6,215 nucleotides of DNA from Campylobacteraceae bacterium (GTDB lineage Bacteria; Campylobacterota; Campylobacteria; Campylobacterales; Sulfurospirillaceae). The stretch spans positions 1-6,215 of the forward strand of contig JAFLKZ010000020.1 in assembly GCA_019162915.1 (NCBI GenBank), given 5' to 3'. Each line of letters begins with the position of its first letter. Positions within the stretch are counted from its first letter, which is position 1. The notes below the pieces were generated by a model. It searched no databases. It was not told where the DNA came from and saw only the letters and a list, made by a program, of their open reading frames with translations. The position numbers were made by a program, and so were the translations under genes. Shown piece after piece: positions 1-4,650 of the stretch.

Positions 1-831
1 AGGAAGATTTTCAGATACCATATGTACTTCCATAGCAATACTTTCTAATGGCATTGTATCGTGGTCTTCGATACTTTCTTCCAGAATTCTTTGATTAAAG
101 ACAACGCCCACCACATCGTCTAGTGTTTCACTAAAGATAGGAATACGAGAGTGAATATACATTCTATCTTCTTCAATCGCTTCTTCAATTGTTGTGGTGG
201 ATTTAAGTCCAAAAACGACACTTCTTGGTGTCATAATATCTTTAGCCTTAATATTTTTAAGTTTTAATAAGTTTTCAATCAAGTCACTTTCTTTACTTAA
301 AATTGAGCCTTCTTTTTCTCCCATTGCCACAACTGCCATAATTTCATCTCGAGAATAGTTAATATGTTTTTTCTTGTTTTTTGAGATGTAATTAGTCAGT
401 AACGAAGATACCCATGTAAAAGGTGTGGTGATTGTTACGAGAAAAGCTATCATATAGGCTGATGGAATCAATAGTTTTTTCCAGTAAAGGGCGCCAAAGG
501 TTTTAGGAATTATCTCTGAAACGTATAAAATAAGAAGTGTTACGACAAAAGCGACTAATGTTTGCCATTCTTCACCAAAAAGGATCTGTGCTTGAGCACC
601 TACACCTGCAGCACCCATTGTATGGGCAAAGGTATTGAATGTCAAGATAGACGATATCGGAACATCAATATTTAATTTTAAATCTTTAAGCAATGCAATC
701 GCATTTTCATTGTTTTCTTTGGGTAAAGTTTCAATATAAGAGTTACTACTTGAAAGTAAAACAGCTTCTAAAACGGAGCAGATGAATGACACAATAAGAG
801 CAAGAGAAAGATAAGTTATCAGTAGGGTCAT
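1..831 (-). CDS. CNNM/CorB-HlyC family membrane protein with CBS domain (3' end beyond window)
   Basis: 277 codons are open from the ATG at 829-831 to the window edge, so the C-terminus is missing. Residues 1-150 form a DUF21/CNNM transmembrane domain: a first hydrophobic helix (about 1-26) containing the family-type CSVLEAVLLSS, helices near 60-80, 90-115 and 120-147, and the conserved SEIIPK (105-110). A basic linker (KNKKK, 151-155) follows, then a cytosolic CBS domain starting at DIMTPR (198-203). A second CBS domain, and perhaps a CorC_HlyC domain, would lie to the left. Studied CNNM/CorC proteins act in Mg2+ (or related divalent cation) export in the inner membrane; older annotations say 'hemolysin', which is not supported as a function. 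The gene follows msrB after 117 bases. Its own Shine-Dalgarno is weak (ACAGG, 9 bases from the ATG), and its start overlaps the stop of a 21-codon upstream frame. The family is sure; the ion is inferred. Confidence 0.9.
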   Translation of the reverse strand, partial: MTLLITYLSLALIVSFICSVLEAVLLSSSNSYIETLPKENNENAIALLKDLKLNIDVPISSILTFNTFAHTMGAAGVGAQAQILFGEEWQTLVAFVVTLLILYVSEIIPKTFGALYWKKLLIPSAYMIAFLVTITTPFTWVSSLLTNYISKNKKKHINYSRDEIMAVVAMGEKEGSILSKESDLIENLLKLKNIKAKDIMTPRSVVFGLKSTTTIEEAIEEDRMYIHSRIPIFSETLDDVVGVVFNQRILEESIEDHDTMPLESIAMEVHMVSENLP

Positions 832-893
832 AGGATTTGGCCTGTCATTAAGCTAGAAAGGCAACATTGCGAGTCTGGATCGCCTTGGTTCAT
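828..893 (-). CDS. Putative 21-aa leader peptide, coupled to the CNNM gene
   Basis: A 22-codon frame including the stop starts at the ATG at 891-893 and ends at the TGA at 828-830. It begins MNQGDPDSQCC and ends MTGQIL. It has a strong Shine-Dalgarno, AAGGAA, at 900-905, six bases before the ATG. Its TGA overlaps the ATG of the CNNM gene as ATGA, the classic arrangement for translational coupling. The peptide has no membrane segment and no family I recognise. Adjacent Cys codons (10 and 11) and the small size suggest a regulatory leader rather than a functional protein. It lies about 30 bases downstream of the predicted start of transcription from the -10 at 928-933. Its existence is inferred from the ribosome binding site and the coupling geometry; conservation has not been checked and it could be chance. 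Confidence 0.5.
   Translation of the reverse strand: MNQGDPDSQCCLSSLMTGQIL
840..886 (-). promoter_or_regulatory. Candidate alternating hairpins over the leader peptide and CNNM Shine-Dalgarno
   Basis: On the minus-strand RNA, AAGGC (882-886) can pair with GCCTT (858-862). The same second segment (859-862) can instead pair with AGGC (840-843), which includes the AGG of the CNNM Shine-Dalgarno. A third small hairpin, GCGA/TCGC (880-883 with 869-872), competes with the first. All segments lie inside the 21-codon frame, so ribosome position would decide which stem forms. The stems are only 4-5 base pairs, so the structure is a hypothesis. Confidence 0.25.
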
Positions 894-927
894 GGAAAAT
901 TCCTTGGGTATATTTTTTTGAAGCGCC

Positions 928-933
928 ATTATA
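928..933 (-). promoter_or_regulatory. -10 box of a promoter for the leader peptide/CNNM gene
   Basis: The minus strand reads TTATAATGGCG here, containing a perfect TATAAT. Transcription would start near 921, giving an untranslated leader of about 28 bases before the small frame and about 90 before the CNNM ATG. No convincing -35 is seen, which is usual for Campylobacterota sigma-70 promoters. It lies 16 bases beyond the msrB stop codon, in the only sizeable gap of the leftward cluster. Confidence 0.5.
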
Positions 934-948
934 ACATATTAAAGGGCG

Positions 949-1311
949 TTATTTTTTTGGCACAAAGTTTAATGAAATAGAATTGACACAATGTCTTGTA
1001 TTTTTAGGTGTCATTGATTCTCCCTCAAATACGTGTCCTAGGTGTGCTTTACAGTTTGCACAGACGATTTCGATACGTCTTCCATCGTTATCAAGAATTC
1101 TTTGAACTGCCCCTTTGATTTCATCATCAAAGCTAGGCCAGCCACAAGAAGAGTTGAATTTATCGGAGGAATTGTACAAAGGGGCATCACATCTTTTACA
1201 TGTAAAGATACCTTCTTCATAAAAAGAGTTGTACTCTCCCGAAAAAGGCATCTCTGTACCTTTGTGCAAGATGACTTTTTCTTCTTGTGGTGTTAATTTA
1301 TTATACGCCAT
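949..1311 (-). CDS. msrB: Peptide methionine-(R)-sulfoxide reductase MsrB
   Basis: This 120-residue protein matches the usual length of a stand-alone MsrB. The enzyme reduces methionine-R-sulfoxide in proteins back to methionine, using thioredoxin, in the cytoplasm (no signal peptide is seen). Numbered from the ATG at 1311, two CxxC pairs (C38/C41 and C84/C87) form the structural zinc site. The signature SSCGWPSF carries the probable resolving Cys56, HLGHVF (90-95) is conserved, and RHCVNSISL holds the catalytic Cys108. The ATG at 1311 is preceded immediately by a GTG at 1314 that could also start translation. I prefer the ATG, with AAGG at 1319-1322 as Shine-Dalgarno about seven bases upstream. 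The start overlaps the helicase gene by 11 bases, implying co-transcription and translational coupling. No U-rich terminator follows the stop, so readthrough into the CNNM gene is possible. Confidence 0.97.
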   Translation of the reverse strand: MAYNKLTPQEEKVILHKGTEMPFSGEYNSFYEEGIFTCKRCDAPLYNSSDKFNSSCGWPSFDDEIKGAVQRILDNDGRRIEIVCANCKAHLGHVFEGESMTPKNTRHCVNSISLNFVPKK

Positions 1312-2542
1312 CACTGCCCTTTACTTGCTCTCTAGCTTTGTCTTTTTTACTTTTTCGTTTGCCCTTTATGGGTTCACTTCCTTTTTCTTTGGGAGGAGCT
1401 ATGCCTTCTAGTTCGAACCCTGCTATTTGTTCACGGAAAAGTTTGAGGTGGCAACGTTTTTCGATGAGTGCGAAATGGTCTTTATCTTCATGTCCGATAA
1501 ACGAGATGGCAATACCTGCTTTTCCAGCACGCCCTGTTCGACCTATGCGGTGAATGTAGTCTTCTGGTGAGCGGGGAAGGTCAAAGTTGACGACACATGA
1601 CACATCGTTGATATCTAATCCACGTGCCGCAATATCGGTTGCAAAGAGGATGTGAATATTTTTAGCTTTAAATTCTCTGAGGGTATAAGTGCGGTCTTCT
1701 TGGATAAGGTCACCGTGGAAACAGTCTGCTTTGTAGCCATGTTTTTTAAATTTTGAAGCTATGTTGTCGGCTGCTCTTTTATTTGCCATAAAGACGAGGA
1801 CGAGTTCAAAGTTTTGCGTGTCAAGAAGATGTCTTAGCAGAGGGCCTCTATTTTCACGATTGACTTCAATGGCTCGTTGGGTAATGTTTTCTACGGTTGG
1901 CTCATCGTATTCTATCTCTACTTGAATACATTTTTGTGTGATTTTTGAAGCAATATCTAGCATTTTTGGAGGGTAGGTTGCTGAAAATAGTAGGTTTTGA
2001 CGTTTGAGTGGAAGTGCTTTTAGTATAACATCAAGTTCCTCTGCAAAGCCCAAATCAAGCATTTTATCTGCTTCATCAAGGACAAAAAAATCAAGAAAAG
2101 AGAGATTTATCTGTTGTTTTTTGAGAATATCAAGTAACCTTCCAGAGGTTGCTACGACAATATCACAGCCTTGCTGAATGTCGTATAGCTGGTCACCGAT
2201 ACTTTCCCCACCGATAATGCTGACTACTTTTGGCTTTTGGGGTAAAAATTCACCAAAAGTTATAAAAGCATTTGCTACTTGTACTGTTAGTTCTCTTGTT
2301 GGCGTCAGAATAAGGGCTTTTATCTTTGCTTTTCCCTCACCTTTTGTTTGAGACCAAAGTTCTAAAATAGGGAGTACAAAACTTGCACTTTTTCCACTTC
2401 CTGTTTGCGCTTTTGCCATAACATCATGGTGTTGAAGAACAAGGGGAATAACTTTTTCTTGAATAGGCGTTGGTGCAGTGTAACCACTTTTTTGAAGCGC
2501 ATGCGTTATGTTAGAGGAGAGCCGAAGTGTTGAAAATGGCAT
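1301..2542 (-). CDS. DEAD-box ATP-dependent RNA helicase, RhlE-like
   Basis: Numbered from the ATG at 2542 (413 aa), the protein has the full DEAD-box set: Q-motif region (FSTLRLSS at 3-10, PTPIQ 24-28), motif I AQTGSGKS 45-52, Ia PTREL 81-85, Ib TSGR 132-135 (the usual form is TPGR), II DEAD 156-159, III SAT 187-189, IV VFMANK 250-255, V ATDIAARGLD 301-310 and VI HRIGRTGRAG 331-340. A short Lys/Arg-rich tail (about 385-405) probably binds RNA. Such enzymes unwind short RNA duplexes in ribosome assembly or mRNA decay, often in the cold; which role applies here is unknown. I chose the ATG at 2542 because MPFSTL matches the RhlE-type N-terminus and it lies four bases after the ktrA stop. An in-frame ATG at 2557 would add MKVNL and overlap ktrA by 11 bases; neither start has a strong Shine-Dalgarno. 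The 3' end overlaps msrB. Confidence 0.96.
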   Translation of the reverse strand: MPFSTLRLSSNITHALQKSGYTAPTPIQEKVIPLVLQHHDVMAKAQTGSGKSASFVLPILELWSQTKGEGKAKIKALILTPTRELTVQVANAFITFGEFLPQKPKVVSIIGGESIGDQLYDIQQGCDIVVATSGRLLDILKKQQINLSFLDFFVLDEADKMLDLGFAEELDVILKALPLKRQNLLFSATYPPKMLDIASKITQKCIQVEIEYDEPTVENITQRAIEVNRENRGPLLRHLLDTQNFELVLVFMANKRAADNIASKFKKHGYKADCFHGDLIQEDRTYTLREFKAKNIHILFATDIAARGLDINDVSCVVNFDLPRSPEDYIHRIGRTGRAGKAGIAISFIGHEDKDHFALIEKRCHLKLFREQIAGFELEGIAPPKEKGSEPIKGKRKSKKDKAREQVKGSDGV

Positions 2543-2546
2543 AAGG

Positions 2547-3212
2547 TTAACTTTCATTTTTGATGGTTAAATTTCTAAGTTTATCGATAAAATTCTTTTG
2601 ACCGATAAATGCTAACATGTCGCTATCACGTATTTTATAGTTCTTATCAACATCATAAGACCAACTATCGCGCGTTTTACAAGCGATGAGATGAACTTCA
2701 TTTTCAAGTAATACTTCAATGTCTTTGATCGTTTTTCCAATGAGAAATTTAGTAGCCAAAAATTTAGCGATTTTAACGGTACTACTAAAATCAATTTGGT
2801 CAATAACAACATTACCCACAAGATTTTCAACCAATTTTTTAGCCGATTCTCTCTCTGGATAGATGACTTTAAAGGCTCCTAGTCGTGCTAAAATCTCACC
2901 ATGTGTCAGTGTGATAGCTTTGGCAATAATGTTTTTATTATCTAACTCTTTTAGTGCCATAAGGGTAAGGATACTCGCTTCAATGTTTTCACCAATACTG
3001 ATAATAACAGTATCAAGTCCTACAACGCCTGCTTCTCTTAGTGCTTTAATATCCGTACTATCAAGGATAATGGCATCTTCGATAAATTCACTAATTTCTT
3101 GTATTTTGTGCGGGTCATTATCTATTGCGATGATGTCCATACCTTGTTCTGCTAGACCTTTAGCAATGTGGTAACCAAATTTTCCAAGTCCTATAACAGC
3201 ATAAGTTTTCAT
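2547..3212 (-). CDS. ktrA: Potassium uptake regulatory subunit, KtrA/TrkA-type RCK protein
   Basis: The 221 residues fit a single-RCK KtrA (about 220 aa) rather than the doubled TrkA of E. coli (about 458 aa). The RCK_N Rossmann fold (1-120) begins with AVIGLGKFG, whose GLGKFG (8-13) is the nucleotide-binding loop, and Asp31 ends the second strand, consistent with binding ATP/ADP or NAD(H). YPERESAKKL (118-127) matches the conserved helix at the end of the domain. RCK_C spans about 135-215. KtrA proteins form a cytoplasmic octameric ring that gates the KtrB membrane dimer in response to nucleotides. The ATG at 3212 overlaps the ktrB TGA by four bases (ATGA) and has a clear AAGGA Shine-Dalgarno, so the two subunits are translated together. 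The family is certain; the Ktr rather than Trk label rests on length and on the partner's size. Confidence 0.95.
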   Translation of the reverse strand: MKTYAVIGLGKFGYHIAKGLAEQGMDIIAIDNDPHKIQEISEFIEDAIILDSTDIKALREAGVVGLDTVIISIGENIEASILTLMALKELDNKNIIAKAITLTHGEILARLGAFKVIYPERESAKKLVENLVGNVVIDQIDFSSTVKIAKFLATKFLIGKTIKDIEVLLENEVHLIACKTRDSWSYDVDKNYKIRDSDMLAFIGQKNFIDKLRNLTIKNES

Positions 3213-4540
3213 AGTAAAATCCTTCCCTCTGGGTATTGTATGTGTTTTGTTTTTTCTTTGCCCATGATTAAAAATCCAAATGCAAAAATTCCCATCCGTC
3301 CAATGAGCATTAAGATGATAATAATAGATTTTCCAAAGCCGTTAAATTTTTCAGACAAGCTTAAAACATCACCGTTTCCCACTGAAACACCCACGGTACA
3401 AAAAGCGGAAACAACTTCGAAAAGGGTTTGCATAAAAGATGTTTTTTGCGTTTCAACCAAAATGATGGTTGCAATGATAGTGATTAACGAGGCAACTAGA
3501 ATAATGGCTGAAGATTTACTGATGATGTCGGGAGAGATAGTACGCTTAAACACATGCGGTTGTTGATTGCTGATTTTAATAGTTTGTATGGTTGCTATGA
3601 TTAAAACAGCGACGGTCGTTATTTTAATACCACCAGCGGTACTTCCTGCACCTCCTCCTATCATCATATAGATAGTAGAGCAAAAAAGGCTAGAATCGGT
3701 AAGCGCACCTAGGTTAATACTGTTAAATCCAGAGGTTCTAAAGTTAACGGAGAGAAAAAAGCTATTGAGCATTTTTTGATAAAAAGTCATTTCACCAAAT
3801 GTTCCTTGGTTGTCCCATTCGAGGAATAAAAACAAAGCCATGCCTGACAATATTAAGATGATTGTTCCTACTAATGTTATCTTCGTGTGCACAGAGAGCA
3901 TGAATTTTTTTTGTGTTGCCTTATAGTGAAGTTCAACTAAAACTAAATAGCCAAGTCCTCCAAAAATAATCAATAATCCAACGGTAAATAGTACCGTAAA
4001 ATCGTCACTATAGCCTACAAGGTTGTCTCTAAAAGTTGAAAATCCAGCATTGTTGAAGGCCGCTACTGTATGGAAAATACCTTGCCAAAGAGCTTCATTA
4101 AATGGCATATACGTATAAAATCTAAAGGTTAAAAACCCAGCACCAATCGATTCAATGATAAGTGTAAAAATAAAAACTTTTTGTATGAAGTTTTGGATAT
4201 CAAGATTGCTAGAGTAGTTAAGTGAGTCTTTTGCCATGTTTTTTTCATGAATGTTGAGATTTTTACGCATAAATAAAAAGAAAAGTGTCACGATACTCAT
4301 ATATCCAACACCACCAACTTGCATCAGCAGTAAGATGACAAATTGCCCAAAAAAAGTAAAATCTTCAGGCGTTATCTTAACCACAAGTCCTGTCACGCAT
4401 GTTGCAGAAGTTGATGTAAATAAAGCATCCATAAATGTGAGTGCCCCTATGTGCGCAAATGGCAGCATAAGTAAAATAGCCCCAATAAAAACGACAACAA
4501 GATAGCTTAGAAAAATAATCTTTAATGTCTTTTGATTCAT
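3209..4540 (-). CDS. ktrB: Potassium translocation membrane subunit, KtrB/TrkH family
   Basis: This 443-residue inner-membrane protein has four repeated membrane-pore-membrane units. The four selectivity-filter segments are visible, each with its key glycine: TCVTGL (47-52), NNAGF (163-167), FRTSGFN (267-273) and FCTVGVS (380-386). The intramembrane gate loop GGGAGSTAGGIK (295-306) and the late conserved IGRMGIFAFGF (413-423) are typical of the family. The length and the lack of extra N-terminal helices fit KtrB, a K+ uptake channel-like transporter that is usually Na+-dependent, better than the longer TrkH. It should form a dimer on a KtrA ring encoded directly downstream. The ATG at 4540 has AAGGGG four bases upstream, and a -10 box lies at 4581-4586. 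It is the first gene of the leftward operon and diverges from the TonB-dependent receptor. Confidence 0.96.
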   Translation of the reverse strand: MNQKTLKIIFLSYLVVVFIGAILLMLPFAHIGALTFMDALFTSTSATCVTGLVVKITPEDFTFFGQFVILLLMQVGGVGYMSIVTLFFLFMRKNLNIHEKNMAKDSLNYSSNLDIQNFIQKVFIFTLIIESIGAGFLTFRFYTYMPFNEALWQGIFHTVAAFNNAGFSTFRDNLVGYSDDFTVLFTVGLLIIFGGLGYLVLVELHYKATQKKFMLSVHTKITLVGTIILILSGMALFLFLEWDNQGTFGEMTFYQKMLNSFFLSVNFRTSGFNSINLGALTDSSLFCSTIYMMIGGGAGSTAGGIKITTVAVLIIATIQTIKISNQQPHVFKRTISPDIISKSSAIILVASLITIIATIILVETQKTSFMQTLFEVVSAFCTVGVSVGNGDVLSLSEKFNGFGKSIIIILMLIGRMGIFAFGFLIMGKEKTKHIQYPEGRILL

Positions 4541-4580
4541 TATACCCCTTGGTTGACTCTTAGTCGTTTGTCAAAGTGAT

Positions 4581-4586
4581 ATTATA
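4581..4586 (-). promoter_or_regulatory. -10 box of the ktrB-ktrA-helicase-msrB operon promoter
   Basis: The minus strand reads CTCTATAATATC, a perfect TATAAT. Transcription would start near 4574, giving an untranslated leader of about 33 bases that carries a small hairpin GACT-AAG-AGTC (4555-4565) and the AAGGGG Shine-Dalgarno (4545-4550). No good -35 is seen. Confidence 0.55.
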
Positions 4587-4592
4587 GAGATT

Positions 4593-4610
4593 AAATCCTT
4601 AAGGGGATTT
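4593..4610. repeat. Inverted repeat between the divergent promoters (candidate operator)
   Basis: The repeat is AAATCC (4593-4598), a six-base spacer TTAAGG, then GGATTT (4605-4610), with a nested palindrome CCTTAAGG (4597-4604). It sits where the -35 regions of both the ktrB promoter and the receptor promoter would fall. A repressor or activator here could act on both genes. It does not obviously match a Fur box. The protein that might bind is unknown. Confidence 0.35.
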
Positions 4611-4614
4611 TTTG

Positions 4615-4620
4615 TAGAAT
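4615..4620 (+). promoter_or_regulatory. -10 box of the TonB-dependent receptor promoter
   Basis: TAGAAT follows a run of seven T residues and one G (4608-4614), matching the T-rich lead plus TAnAAT pattern of Campylobacterota housekeeping promoters. Transcription would start near 4627, only about 24 bases before the ATG. Confidence 0.5.
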
Positions 4621-4635
4621 CTATTTCCAAAATTT

Positions 4636-4642
4636 TAAGGAG
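4636..4642 (+). promoter_or_regulatory. Strong ribosome binding site of the TonB-dependent receptor
   Basis: TAAGGAG, a near-perfect Shine-Dalgarno, lies eight bases before the ATG at 4651. It fixes the start codon and predicts efficient translation. Confidence 0.85.
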
Positions 4643-4650
4643 AACAATAT

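Noticed and set aside
1..831. Hemolysin function for the CNNM protein
   Set aside because: The 'hemolysin' label is historical for this family. The visible DUF21 and CBS domains point to a cation transporter, with no toxin features.
924..947. CGCC...GGCG inverted repeat after msrB as a terminator
   Set aside because: The stem is only four base pairs, the loop is 16 bases, and on the minus strand it is followed by a run of A rather than T, so it lacks the U-tract of an intrinsic terminator.
1042..1296. Open frames on the plus strand and in other frames inside msrB, the helicase, ktrA and ktrB
   Set aside because: They lie wholly within well-supported genes on the other strand or frame and show no recognisable domains.
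4537..4542. TATAAT on the minus strand overlapping the ktrB start codon
   Set aside because: As a -10 box it would start transcription inside the gene and remove the ATG and its AAGGGG Shine-Dalgarno. The box at 4581-4586 fits better.
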